NCBI GenBank assembly: GCA_040766665.1
Contig: JAXGQD010000001.1
Location: forward strand, 310,001-374,000
DNA: 64,000 nucleotides
From: JAXGQD01 sp040766665
Lineage (GTDB): Bacteria; Bacillota; Clostridia; Saccharofermentanales; Fastidiosipilaceae
Direction of reading: 5' to 3'
This document shows positions 46,642-55,921 of this stretch, one piece after another. Positions within the stretch are counted from its first letter, which is position 1; each line of letters starts with the position of its first letter. The notes below the pieces were generated by a model that was given only the letters and a program-made list of their open reading frames with translations, made no database searches and was not told where the DNA came from. The translations under genes were made by a program, and so were the position numbers.

Positions 46642-46670
46642 TTGACAAGGCTCTGTAATTTTCATAATAT
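46642..46670 (+). promoter_or_regulatory. Promoter of the fatty-acid operon
   Basis: TTGACA (46642-46647), a 17-base spacer, TAATAT (46665-46670). Directly upstream of the FabT-like palindromes. Confidence 0.7.
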
Positions 46671-46678
46671 GAAATAAG

Positions 46679-46707
46679 TTTGATAATCAAACAATTTGAA
46701 AATCAAA
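46679..46707 (+). promoter_or_regulatory. Two FabT-like operators
   Basis: TTTGATAATCAAA (46679-46691) and TTTGAAAATCAAA (46695-46707), two near-perfect palindromes 16 bp centre to centre. They match the FabT (MarR-family) binding pattern TTTGATnATCAAA known from streptococci and lactococci. Position over the transcription start suits repression of fatty-acid synthesis by acyl-ACP-bound FabT. No fabT gene is in the window. Confidence 0.7.
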
Positions 46708-46729
46708 TTATAATTTTGAGGAGCTGACG

Positions 46730-47320
46730 ATGGACGACGTTAAAACCATACAAGACATACTCGCATTGTTTGACAAGCATCAGCTGGCAGAACTTTCATT
46801 GGAGAGCGGTGAATTCAAGCTCAGTTTAAAGAGCGGACGCTTTCCGGCCGTTCAATACGTACAGCAAACATTGGCTGCAGCGCCGTCACCGAGCTATGCC
46901 CAGGCAAGCGCAGGTGGACAAAGTGAACATGTGCCGCCTGTACAGTCACCTGTCTCATACAGTCATGCAACTTCGGAAAAAGAAGACGTTTTGGCCAGTG
47001 TGGATTTTGAAACCGCTGTTGCTGACGCGTTTGAAGCGGGCGACCGCGAGGCCCAGCAAAAATTGGCGGAACAGGCCGGTTGGACGGCGATTAAGTCACC
47101 GATGATGGGCACATTTTATGCCGCACCGAAACCGGATGCGGAGGCTTTTGCCAAAAAGGGTGACAAAAAGAAAAAAGGTCAGGTGCTCTGCATCATTGAA
47201 GCAATGAAAATGATGAACGAACTGCCGGCTCCGGCGGACTGCGAAATCAAGATGGTCGCGGTGAAAGACGGACAAATTATCGAGTACGGTCAGGTCATTT
47301 TCTACATTACTAAGGGCTGA
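46730..47320 (+). CDS. accB: Biotin carboxyl carrier protein of acetyl-CoA carboxylase
   Basis: 196 residues. An N-terminal helical region, a Pro/Ala/Ser linker, and a C-terminal biotinyl domain with the acceptor lysine in CIIEAMKMMNELPA; the thumb-type PMMGTFYAAPKPDAEAF is present. Somewhat longer than usual because of the linker (about residues 50-115). First gene of the fatty-acid operon; the start follows GAGGAG. Confidence 0.93.
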   Translation: MDDVKTIQDILALFDKHQLAELSLESGEFKLSLKSGRFPAVQYVQQTLAAAPSPSYAQASAGGQSEHVPPVQSPVSYSHATSEKEDVLASVDFETAVADAFEAGDREAQQKLAEQAGWTAIKSPMMGTFYAAPKPDAEAFAKKGDKKKKGQVLCIIEAMKMMNELPAPADCEIKMVAVKDGQIIEYGQVIFYITKG

Positions 47321-47324
47321 GGCT

Positions 47325-48692
47325 ATGTTTACTAAAGTTTTAATTGCCAACAGGGGAGAAATCGCCCTGCGCATCATCCGTACGCTGCGGGATATGGGCA
47401 TTCGCTCGGTAGCCGTGCATTCGGATGTGGATCGCGACAGTCTGCACGTGCAGTTGGCGGACGAGGCGATTTGCATCGGCGGACCGCGGCCGGCTGAGAG
47501 CTATCTCAACAAGGTGGCGGTGCTGCAGGCGGCTTTGATGACCGGTGCGGAAGCGATTCATCCCGGTTTTGGTTTTTTGGCGGAGAATGCCAGTTTTGCC
47601 AAAATGTGCAGCGAATACGGTGTCACGTTTATCGGACCTCCAAGCGAGGTCATCGATGCGATGGGCAACAAATCCAAAGCCAGAAACACCATGAAAAAAG
47701 CGGCAGTGCCGATTATCCCGGGAACAGAAGGGGCGCTGGCTGATTATGCGGCCTGCCTTAAAGAAGCGCGCAAACTCGGTTTCCCGGTGCTCATCAAAGC
47801 CGCGGCCGGTGGTGGCGGTAAAGGGATGCGTCCGGCTTACAGTGAGGCGGAGCTGGAGCAGGCCTATGACAGTGCCAAGCGCGAGGCGGCCAATGCATTC
47901 GGTGACGATACGCTCTATCTGGAAAAAATCATTGCTCCGGCGAAGCATATCGAAGTGCAGATTCTGGCCGATAACTTTGGCAATGTGGTGCACATCGGTG
48001 AACGCGACTGCTCATTGCAACGCAACCGTCAAAAAGTGATCGAAGAATCGCCAGCGGTGAGCCTGAATCCGATTTTACGTGAAGAAATGGGCAAGGCGGC
48101 GGTCAAAGCCGCTAAAGCAGCGGGCTATCGCAATGCCGGAACCATCGAATTCCTGCTTGATGAAGAGGGAAAATTCTATTTCATGGAAATGAATACCCGT
48201 ATTCAGGTCGAGCACGCGGTCAGCGAAGAAGTCAGCGGTTTGGATTTAATCAAAGCACAGATTCTGATTGCAGCTGATGAAGCTCTGCCTTACAAACAAA
48301 AGCAAATCGAGCTGCGCGGCCATGCCATTGAGTGCCGCATTAATGCGGAGAACCCTGAGCTGAATTTTTGCCCCAGTGCCGGACAGATCACTGCCTTGCA
48401 TTTACCGGGCGGTATCGGTGTGCGCGTCGACACGATGGTCTATGACGGCTATGATATTTTGCCTTACTACGATGCCATGATTGGCAAAATCATCACCTAC
48501 GGCGAGAACCGTGAAGAAGCCATCATCCGTATGCGTCGGGCGTTGAAAGAAGTCATCGTTGGTGGCATCAACACCAATACGGCCTGGTTGCTCGAACAGC
48601 TCAGTGATCCGGTTTTTATCGAGGGCAATTTCCCTACGACCTATTTGGCGGATAAGTCAGAACGCTTTACGCTGAGGACGAGTACATGCTGA
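47325..48692 (+). CDS. accC: Biotin carboxylase subunit of acetyl-CoA carboxylase
   Basis: 455 residues. ATP-grasp domains with IANRGEIALRIIRTLRDMG, IHPGFGFLAENASFA, KAAAGGGGKGMR and MEMNTRIQVEHAVSE. Carboxylates the biotin on AccB. It overlaps the next gene by 7 bases. Confidence 0.95.
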   Translation: MFTKVLIANRGEIALRIIRTLRDMGIRSVAVHSDVDRDSLHVQLADEAICIGGPRPAESYLNKVAVLQAALMTGAEAIHPGFGFLAENASFAKMCSEYGVTFIGPPSEVIDAMGNKSKARNTMKKAAVPIIPGTEGALADYAACLKEARKLGFPVLIKAAAGGGGKGMRPAYSEAELEQAYDSAKREAANAFGDDTLYLEKIIAPAKHIEVQILADNFGNVVHIGERDCSLQRNRQKVIEESPAVSLNPILREEMGKAAVKAAKAAGYRNAGTIEFLLDEEGKFYFMEMNTRIQVEHAVSEEVSGLDLIKAQILIAADEALPYKQKQIELRGHAIECRINAENPELNFCPSAGQITALHLPGGIGVRVDTMVYDGYDILPYYDAMIGKIITYGENREEAIIRMRRALKEVIVGGINTNTAWLLEQLSDPVFIEGNFPTTYLADKSERFTLRTSTC

Positions 48693-50356
48693 AAGAACAT
48701 TTTGTAAAGAAACATTTTGAAGTGGTGGTCAGCAGCAACCCTGACCCGCAGAAGGTCTATCGCTGTTTTGCCTGTAAAAAAGTCTATTACATCGACGATA
48801 TCGTCGAGAAAAACTATACCTGCCCTGACTGCGGACACTATTTTCCACTCAGCGCCTTTGACCGCGTGAAAATGATTGCCGACCCCGGCAGTTTCCGGGA
48901 AATTGCCAATTTGGCGACGGAATTCGATCCCTTGGATTTTCCCGAGTACGCGGAAAAACGTGAGCAGAACCGTGAACAGACCAAACTTTCGGAAGCCGTG
49001 CTTTGTGGCAAAGCGAAGATCAAGGGTGACAAAGTCATCTTGGCGGTGATGGATTCGCAATTCCTGATGGGCAGCATGGGCGTCGAAGTCGGTGAACGCG
49101 TCACCCGTGCGGTGGAATTAGCCGGCAAGTTGCAGCTGCCCTTAATCATATTCTCTGCCTCGGGCGGCGCACGCATGCAGGAAGGTATTTACTCCCTGAT
49201 GCAAATGGCCAAGACCTCGGCAGCCTTGAAACGCTTTCAGGACGCGGGCGGCCTCTATATTTCGGTTTGTACACATCCGACATTCGGAGGCGTCAGCGCC
49301 AGTTTTGCCATGCTGGGTGATATTATCCTCGCTGAAAAAGGAGCCTTGGTCGGTTTCGCCGGTCCGCGTGTTATCCAGCAGACCATCGGGCAGACTTTAC
49401 CTGCCGGTTTCCAACAGGCGGCTTACTTGGAAGAACACGGCATCATCGACGGCGTGATTGAGCGTGAAGACATGAAAAATGCCCTCTCGCGCTTGCTGAA
49501 ACTGCATCTCGATAGCACACAAAGCTGTAGAGTTTCGGTCATACAAGAAGCAAGGGAAGTGCAAACGCAGGAGCCGGAGCAGAAGATTTCCGCCATGGAA
49601 CGGGTGCGCCGCGCCAGAGATGTCGAAAGACCGACCGCGCGCGACTTTATCGCAGCGATCTGTACGGACTTTTTCAAACTGAGTGGCGACCGCATGAGCC
49701 TGGAAGACGAGGCCATTGTGGCCGGTTTGGCCCGAATCAACGGCTTGCCCGTCACGGTGATCAGCCAACAAAAGGGCCGCAGCCTGGCGGAAAATGCCCG
49801 GCATAATTTTGCCATGGCTAAACCCCAGGGTTACCGCAAAGCCCTGCGCCTCGCCAAACAGGCGGAAAAATTCGGGCGTCCCGTGCTTTGCTTAGTCGAT
49901 ACCCCGGGTGCATACTGCGGCATTGAAGCCGAAGCTAATGGCCAGGCGATCGCCATAGCGGAGTGTTTGCACGCTTTTTCAGCCTTAGATGTGCCCTCCC
50001 TTGCTTTGGTCATCGGCGAAGGCGGTAGCGGCGGGGCCTTGGCACTCAGCGTGACCGACGAAATCTGGATGTGTGAAAATGCGGTCTATTCGGTGCTCTC
50101 GCCGGAGGGTTTTGCCTCTATCTTATGGAAAGATGCACAGCGTGCGGAAGAAGCAGCAGAACTGATGAAGCTTTCGGCGCAGGATTTACTCGAGGGCAAA
50201 ATCATCGACCGTGTGGTCTCGGAAGCGGCCGGTTTCACAGCGCTCTATACAGAAATGCGGGAAGCCATTTACGAGTTTTTCCTGGCTCAACAAAAACTGA
50301 CATCGCGTACCCGTTTGAATAAGCGCTACAGCAAATTCCGAAAAATGGGTCTTTAA
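48686..50356 (+). CDS. accDA: Fused acetyl-CoA carboxylase carboxyltransferase, beta-alpha (AccD-AccA)
   Basis: 556 residues: the N-terminal ~270 residues are AccD with a zinc ribbon (CFACKKVYYIDDI...CPDCGHYF) and SGGARMQEGIYSLMQMAK; the rest is AccA with GRSLAENARHNFAMAKPQGY and LVDTPGAYCGIEAEANGQ. In most bacteria these are separate genes. Transfers carboxyl from biotin to acetyl-CoA giving malonyl-CoA. The region between 270 and 310 (EVQTQEPEQKISAMERVRRA) is the joint. Confidence 0.93.
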   Translation: MLKEHFVKKHFEVVVSSNPDPQKVYRCFACKKVYYIDDIVEKNYTCPDCGHYFPLSAFDRVKMIADPGSFREIANLATEFDPLDFPEYAEKREQNREQTKLSEAVLCGKAKIKGDKVILAVMDSQFLMGSMGVEVGERVTRAVELAGKLQLPLIIFSASGGARMQEGIYSLMQMAKTSAALKRFQDAGGLYISVCTHPTFGGVSASFAMLGDIILAEKGALVGFAGPRVIQQTIGQTLPAGFQQAAYLEEHGIIDGVIEREDMKNALSRLLKLHLDSTQSCRVSVIQEAREVQTQEPEQKISAMERVRRARDVERPTARDFIAAICTDFFKLSGDRMSLEDEAIVAGLARINGLPVTVISQQKGRSLAENARHNFAMAKPQGYRKALRLAKQAEKFGRPVLCLVDTPGAYCGIEAEANGQAIAIAECLHAFSALDVPSLALVIGEGGSGGALALSVTDEIWMCENAVYSVLSPEGFASILWKDAQRAEEAAELMKLSAQDLLEGKIIDRVVSEAAGFTALYTEMREAIYEFFLAQQKLTSRTRLNKRYSKFRKMGL

Positions 50357-50366
50357 GGAGCGTCAA

Positions 50367-51377
50367 TTGAAGAAAGCAGCAATCAAGAATTACCCGCTCA
50401 GGGTTACACATAAAGCCAGGGCAACGAGTTTTGTCAGCGGCACAGGCTTGGCAAAACCCAGCCGTATCATGAGCAATAACGATCTGGCACAACTGGTGGA
50501 CACCAGTGATGAGTGGATCAGCTCACGTTCCGGTATCAAGACGCGCTATATCGCGGAAGGCGAAACGGCAACGGATTTGGCGACGTCCGCGGCTCAGGCT
50601 GCCTTGGCCAGCGCCGGACTTCAAGCCTCGGATATCGGTCTCATCATCGTGGCTAGCCTGACTCCGGACAGTAAAATGCCGGCCGTTGCCTGCCGCGTAC
50701 AAGCCAGACTGGGCATTCCCAACGCAGCCGCCTTTGATCTTTCGGCAGCCTGCTCAGGCTTTGTCTACGCGCTGAGCACGGCGGATGCTTTGCTCATGAG
50801 CGGACTGGCAGACCATGCCTTGGTGATAGGCGTCGAAGTCCTTTCCGCTGTTTTGGATTGGAACGACCGCAGCACCTGTGTGCTTTTCGGTGACGGGGCC
50901 GGTGCGGCTGTGCTTTCTAAGAAGAGCAGCGACGACGATTCCGGAATCATGAGTCTCGTCTGGGGTGCACAGGGTGAAGATGGCGACGACGTCGATGCCC
51001 TGATGCTTGGACTGAGAAACGATGCCGGGGCTTATATGCGTATGCAGGGACGCGCGGTATATAAGTTTGCCGTGGGCGTGGTCCCGGAAGTTCTGGAAGC
51101 CTTGTTAGATACGAGTGGTCTAAGTGCTGAGCAAGTCGACTGGGTTGTCGCGCATCAGGCCAATCAACGCATTCTGGATGCCGCAGCCCAACGCAGCGGG
51201 ATTCCGGCTGAACGCTGGTTTCATAATCTCGAAGCCTATGGCAATACGTCAGCCGCTTCCATCGCCATTGCTTTGGCGGAAATGCAGGATCAGGGGCTTT
51301 TGCAAAAAGGCCAAAATATCTTCCTGCTGGGATTCGGCGGAGGTCTGACTTACGGTGGTGCCTACCTGAAGTGGTAG
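50367..51377 (+). CDS. fabH: 3-oxoacyl-ACP synthase III
   Basis: 336 residues from a TTG at 50367 after AAGGAG, which gives about 18-20 extra residues before the usual FabH beginning (FVSGTGLAKPSRIMSN). Catalytic Cys in LSAACSGFVYAL, His in VVAHQANQRIL, Asn in YGNTSAASI. Condenses acetyl-CoA with malonyl-ACP to start chains. Confidence 0.93.
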   Translation: MKKAAIKNYPLRVTHKARATSFVSGTGLAKPSRIMSNNDLAQLVDTSDEWISSRSGIKTRYIAEGETATDLATSAAQAALASAGLQASDIGLIIVASLTPDSKMPAVACRVQARLGIPNAAAFDLSAACSGFVYALSTADALLMSGLADHALVIGVEVLSAVLDWNDRSTCVLFGDGAGAAVLSKKSSDDDSGIMSLVWGAQGEDGDDVDALMLGLRNDAGAYMRMQGRAVYKFAVGVVPEVLEALLDTSGLSAEQVDWVVAHQANQRILDAAAQRSGIPAERWFHNLEAYGNTSAASIAIALAEMQDQGLLQKGQNIFLLGFGGGLTYGGAYLKW

Positions 51378-51467
51378 TTAAAGAATAAGTAAGGGCTAGA
51401 GCATAGACAAAGGCTCGAGATGTACAGAAATATTGAGTGTGTGAGAGACAAAAGGAGATAAAAGAGG

Positions 51468-52421
51468 ATGAGCTATCAAGCAATTAAAGAGATTTTAGGT
51501 ATTAAGTATCCGGTTTTTCAGGGCGGTATGGCCCGCATTTCGACCTCGCAGTTAGCCGCTGCCGTATCGGCAGCCGGAGGCATGGGTACTCTTGCTTGCG
51601 GTACCGAGACCGTCGACTGGGCACGCACTGAAATCAGAAAAATCAAGGCACTGACGGATAAGCCTTTTGCCGTAAACATCATGTTGCTCAATCCGGCACG
51701 CGATGAACTGGCTCAACTGGTCATTGATGAAGGTATTAAAATTGTCGTGACCGGAGCGGGTAATCCCGCCTCCTATATCCCTAAGTGGAAAGAGGCCGGC
51801 ATCAAGACCGTGCCCGTGGTACCTTCCGTGGCTTTAGCCCAGCGCATGGAGGCAGCCGGTGCCGATGTGCTTATCGCTGAGGGCGGCGAATCGGGCGGTC
51901 ATATCGGTGAGATGAACACCATGGCTCTGATCCCCCAAGTGGTGGATGCGGTCAAAATACCGGTCGTTGCGGCGGGCGGCATTGCCGACGGACGCGGCGT
52001 GGTGGCGGCTTTTGCCCTGGGCGCCTCGGGTGTGCAACTCGGCACGCGTTTTCTGCTGGCCAATGAATGCCCCGTGCATCCCAATTTCAAGGAGATGATC
52101 ATGAAAGCGAAGGACACTTCTACAGCGGTGACCGGCCGCAGTACAGGTCATCCGGTGCGTATTATCAAAAATAAGCTGGCGCGTAATTTTAAAGTGGCTG
52201 AGAGCAAAGGGGCAACGCCGGAAGAGCTGGAGCAGCTGGGTGTCGGTGCCCTGTATCGTGCCGTGGTCTTGGGTGATGTGCAGACCGGTTCCGTTATGGC
52301 CGGACAGGTGGCAGGCATGGTCAATATCGAGATGTCTTGCGCGGAAATCATCGCTGACCTTTTAATCCATGCGGCAAAAGTCTACCCCGGCATCGAAATC
52401 CCCCCTTACGAAGGGGTCTAA
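51468..52421 (+). CDS. fabK: Enoyl-ACP reductase II (FMN-dependent)
   Basis: 317 residues of the FabK/nitronate-monooxygenase barrel: GIKYPVFQGGMARIS, EGGESGGHIGEM, VVAAGGIADGRGVVAAFALG, GVQLGTRFLLANE. Its position inside the fab operon and close fit to FabK support enoyl-ACP reduction rather than nitronate oxidation. No fabI is seen. The usual acpP gene between fabH and fabK is missing: the 90-bp gap is too short for it. Confidence 0.92.
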   Translation: MSYQAIKEILGIKYPVFQGGMARISTSQLAAAVSAAGGMGTLACGTETVDWARTEIRKIKALTDKPFAVNIMLLNPARDELAQLVIDEGIKIVVTGAGNPASYIPKWKEAGIKTVPVVPSVALAQRMEAAGADVLIAEGGESGGHIGEMNTMALIPQVVDAVKIPVVAAGGIADGRGVVAAFALGASGVQLGTRFLLANECPVHPNFKEMIMKAKDTSTAVTGRSTGHPVRIIKNKLARNFKVAESKGATPEELEQLGVGALYRAVVLGDVQTGSVMAGQVAGMVNIEMSCAEIIADLLIHAAKVYPGIEIPPYEGV

Positions 52422-52436
52422 TTAAAGGAGCGAAGG

Positions 52437-53384
52437 ATGTGCGAGATGAATAAAACGGCGTTTGTATTTGCAGGACAAGGCGCACAACGTATCGGTATGG
52501 GCAAGGAAATGCTGGAAAACAGCCTCACCAGACCTGCCTATGAAGAAGCCCGAGATGTACTCAGCGATGTCTTTTTTGACCTGGTCTGGGAAGGCGAACA
52601 GGAAAAATTGAATCAGACCGCCATCGCTCAACCGGCCTTGTTTTGGCACGGTTATGCTTTAGCTAATTATCTGCTGGCCAAAGGAATTAAAGCGGAGGCC
52701 TCCTGTGGCCTAAGTCTGGGCGAGTACACCGCCTTAGCGGTGGCAGGCGCTCTGCCCTATAAAGTTGGACTTGAACTGGTGAAAGCGCGCGGCAGCCTGA
52801 TGGGCGCCGATGTCGGAGAACTCAACAGTGGGATGTTGGCTTTGATGACGGATGATTTTGCCAGCGTGGAAGAAAGCCTCGCGGAAATGAATGCCGTGGC
52901 CAATCACGACATGCATTTGTATATCAGTAATCTCAATTGTCCGGGACAAATTGTGGTGGCCGGAGATAAAGAGCAGTTAGCTCTACTGCAAAAAAACCTG
53001 AGCACAAAAGGCGTTAAACGTGCCATTCCTTTGGCTGTTGAAGGAGCTTTCCATACACCTTTTCTCGCGGAAGCCGCAAGTCAGTTCAGCCAGCTCTTGG
53101 TGGAAACCGATTTTCAGGAATCAAAGTGGCCGGTCTACAGTAATTATGATGCTCAAAGCCACCAGGGCAATGAGTGGCGCGCTGTACTGGAACAGCAGAT
53201 GCTATCAACCGTTCGTCTCGAAGCCTGCCTGCGCGCGCTGATAGAACAGGGCATTGGCGATTTCATTGAAATCGGGCCGGGCAAAGTGATTTCCGGCTGC
53301 CTGAAAAAGATCGACCCAACGGTTCGGAGTTATCAGGTTTCTGACTTGGAAAGCGCCGATGCCGCCGTTGCGGCGTTGACTTAA
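52437..53384 (+). CDS. fabD: Malonyl-CoA:ACP transacylase
   Basis: 315 residues. Acyltransferase motifs FVFAGQGAQRIGMG, catalytic Ser in CGLSLGEYTAL, His in VEGAFHTPFLAEA. The start is ATG 52437 after AAGGAGC; ATG 52446 would give the more common MNKTAFVFAG beginning. Confidence 0.94.
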   Translation: MCEMNKTAFVFAGQGAQRIGMGKEMLENSLTRPAYEEARDVLSDVFFDLVWEGEQEKLNQTAIAQPALFWHGYALANYLLAKGIKAEASCGLSLGEYTALAVAGALPYKVGLELVKARGSLMGADVGELNSGMLALMTDDFASVEESLAEMNAVANHDMHLYISNLNCPGQIVVAGDKEQLALLQKNLSTKGVKRAIPLAVEGAFHTPFLAEAASQFSQLLVETDFQESKWPVYSNYDAQSHQGNEWRAVLEQQMLSTVRLEACLRALIEQGIGDFIEIGPGKVISGCLKKIDPTVRSYQVSDLESADAAVAALT

Positions 53385-53400
53385 AGATAAGGAGAATCCT

Positions 53401-54138
53401 ATGCCTACAGCGATAGTCACAGGTGCCGGTAAAGGAATCGGCAGAGCGATAGCAAAAGCATTGGCGCAAAACGGCTACATCGTCATTGCCAACTACCAGT
53501 CGAGTCGTGCGGATATTGAAAGTTTACGTCAAGAGAACCCCGAGTTTGCCGAGCGTTTGTTGCCTTTTGCCGCGAATGTGAGCAAAGAAGAGGACTGCCA
53601 AGCCCTGGTAGAGGCCGCATTGAACGAGACCGGTCAGCTAGACCTTTTGGTCAACAATGCCGGCATCACCAAAGACGGAATTCTTCTGCGTATGACGGAA
53701 GCCGATTTTCAGGAGGTTATGGACATCAACGCCAAAGGCAGTTTCTTTATGATGAAGCATGCGGCCAAAGCCATGCGTAAAAAACGCAGCGGCGTCATCA
53801 TCAATATGAGCTCGGTCTCGGGTGTGCTGGGCAATGCCGGTCAAATGAACTATGCGGCCTCAAAAGCCGCCGTCATCGGCATGACCAAATCCGCAGCACG
53901 TGAACTGGCTTCCTCTGGCATTCGCGTCAATGCGATAGCTCCGGGCTTTATTGAAACTCGCATGACCGATAAACTTTCGGAAAAAATCAAAACACAAGTG
54001 AGTGAACAGATACCTTTAAAGCGTTTCGGCAACGTTGAAAACATCGCAGGAACGGTGCTCTTTCTTGCCTCAGACGCTGCAAACTATATCACCGGAGTGA
54101 CGCTGGCCGTAGATGGCGGCATGAGCATGATCAGCTAG
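53401..54138 (+). CDS. fabG: 3-oxoacyl-ACP reductase
   Basis: 245-residue short-chain dehydrogenase: TGAGKGIGRAIA cofactor loop, NNAGIT, catalytic Ser in NMSSVSGVLG, YAASKAA, and the C-terminal YITGVTLAVDGGMSM of FabG. 16 bp after fabD, behind AAGGAG. Confidence 0.95.
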   Translation: MPTAIVTGAGKGIGRAIAKALAQNGYIVIANYQSSRADIESLRQENPEFAERLLPFAANVSKEEDCQALVEAALNETGQLDLLVNNAGITKDGILLRMTEADFQEVMDINAKGSFFMMKHAAKAMRKKRSGVIINMSSVSGVLGNAGQMNYAASKAAVIGMTKSAARELASSGIRVNAIAPGFIETRMTDKLSEKIKTQVSEQIPLKRFGNVENIAGTVLFLASDAANYITGVTLAVDGGMSMIS

Positions 54139-54162
54139 AGAAGTCGTTAAGGAGAAGAGAAG

Positions 54163-55435
54163 ATGAGCAAGCTGCAAAAAGAGATGCATAAAACACTGCG
54201 CCGCGTCGTCGTGACCGGTATGGGTGTGATTTCCCCGATTGGCAATGATCTGGAGAGCTTTCGTGAGGGGCTCTGGGCCGGGCGCTGTGGCATTGAGCGC
54301 ATTACGGCCTTCGATCTGTCTGACTACAGCGCCACCATGGCCGGAGAGGTTAAAGCGTATGAGGAGGAACAGCACTTCGACCGCAAAGCGGCCAAACGCC
54401 TGGACCGCAGTTCACAGTTTGCCATCGTAGCTGCCCGTGCGGCATTGGCACATTCCGCTCTGGATATGGAAAAAGTAAATGTGTCACGTGTCGGCGCCAT
54501 CATCGGCAGCGGTATCGCTGGATTACAGACCATTGAAAATGAAGCACGTAAACTGGTGGAGCAGGGACCGCGCCGTGTCAGTCCGCTCTTTATCCCCATG
54601 GCTATCGCTAATATGCCAGCCGGTAATGTCAGCATTGATTTAGGCTCAAAAGGCCTCTGCTATGCGACCGTAACCGCCTGTGCCTCGGCCACGGACGCTA
54701 TCGGACAAGCTTATCAGGCAATCCAATATGGGAGACAGGAAGTGATTTTCGCCGGTGGGGCAGAAGCGTCGATTACCCCCTTAGGCATAGCCGGCTTCCA
54801 GAGCATGAAGGCGCTCTCGACTTCGGCCGATCCGCAACGTGCCTCGATTCCTTTTGACAAGGAACGTGACGGTTTTGTCATGGGCGAAGGGGCGGCAGGT
54901 ATTAGTCTTGGAAGAACTGGAGCATGCCCTTGCCGGAAAGACAACAATTTACGCCGAAATCGGTGGTTACGGCCAAAGTTCAGACGCCTACCATATCACC
55001 GCTCCGGACGTGACCGGCCAGGGCGGAGCAGCCTCGATGACGACAGCCTTAGACGATGCCGGTTTAAAACCCGAGGACATCAGTTACATTAATGCCCATG
55101 GCACCGGTACTTTTTATAATGATTCCATCGAAACCTTGGCGATTAAAAAGTCCTTTGGTGAGGAAACGGCACGTAAACTTGCCATCAGTTCAACCAAAGC
55201 CATGACCGGCCATCTCTTGGGTGCTGCCGGAGCAGTAGAGGCCATTGCTTGTGTTCTGTCCATCAACGACCAGCAAGTACCTGCCACGATTAATTTTAAA
55301 GAAGCGGACGAGGCTTGCGATTTGGACTATGTGACCGAAGGTACGAGAAAAATGGCCGTCGCGCACTGCATGTCCAACTCCCTCGGTTTTGGCGGACATA
55401 ACGCCTGCATCATCATTTCACAGTACGAGGCATAA
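54163..55435 (+). CDS. fabF: 3-oxoacyl-ACP synthase II, frameshifted as sequenced
   Basis: The chain-elongating condensing enzyme. The first frame covers VVVTGMGVISPIG and the catalytic Cys in TVTACASATDAIGQA and runs into GFVMGEGAAG; the rest (VLVLEELEHALAGKTTIYAE, NAHGTGTFYNDSIE, KAMTGHLLGAAG with both catalytic His) is in the next frame. Removing one G from the GG at 54898-54899 restores EGAAVLVLEELE and about 423 residues. Because fabF is usually needed for growth and all motifs survive, a base-calling error in a G run is likely. Confidence 0.88.
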
Positions 55436-55475
55436 GCATTGCCAATCCATACGCACGCATTTAAGGAGAAAACAG

Positions 55476-55898
55476 ATGTTAGATATTAAAGCGATACAAG
55501 AAATCATTCCACACCGTTACCCGTTTTTATTGATTGATCGGGTCGATGAAGTAGAGGCCGGGCAATCCTGTGTGGCGGTCAAAAATGTCAGTTTCGATGA
55601 ACCTTTCTTTCAGGGTCATTTCCCGGGTGAACCGGTCATGCCCGGTGTCTTAATCATTGAAGCGATGGCCCAGGCCGGCGCGGTCGCCATTTTGTCTTTG
55701 GAACAGTACCGCGGCAAAACTGCCTACTTCGGTGGCATCAAAAACGCCCGTTTTAAGCGCAAAGTGGTGCCCGGAGACCAATTGCGCCTGGAAGTAAAAA
55801 TTTCCAGCATGCGTATGAATATGGGTTTGGGAATCGGCACGGCCTATGTCGGTGACGAAGTCGCCGCCAGTGGCGAGTTGATTTTTGCCGTTGGCTAG
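55476..55898 (+). CDS. fabZ: 3-hydroxyacyl-ACP dehydratase
   Basis: 140 residues from ATG 55476 behind AAGGAG. Hotdog fold with IIPHRYPFLLIDRV, the catalytic His in FQGHFPGEPVMPGVL and Glu in IEAMAQAGAVA. A longer open frame upstream overlaps fabF and lacks a ribosome site. Confidence 0.95.
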   Translation: MLDIKAIQEIIPHRYPFLLIDRVDEVEAGQSCVAVKNVSFDEPFFQGHFPGEPVMPGVLIIEAMAQAGAVAILSLEQYRGKTAYFGGIKNARFKRKVVPGDQLRLEVKISSMRMNMGLGIGTAYVGDEVAASGELIFAVG

Positions 55899-55921
55899 AT
55901 GCTCGGCAGAGGGGGATTAGG

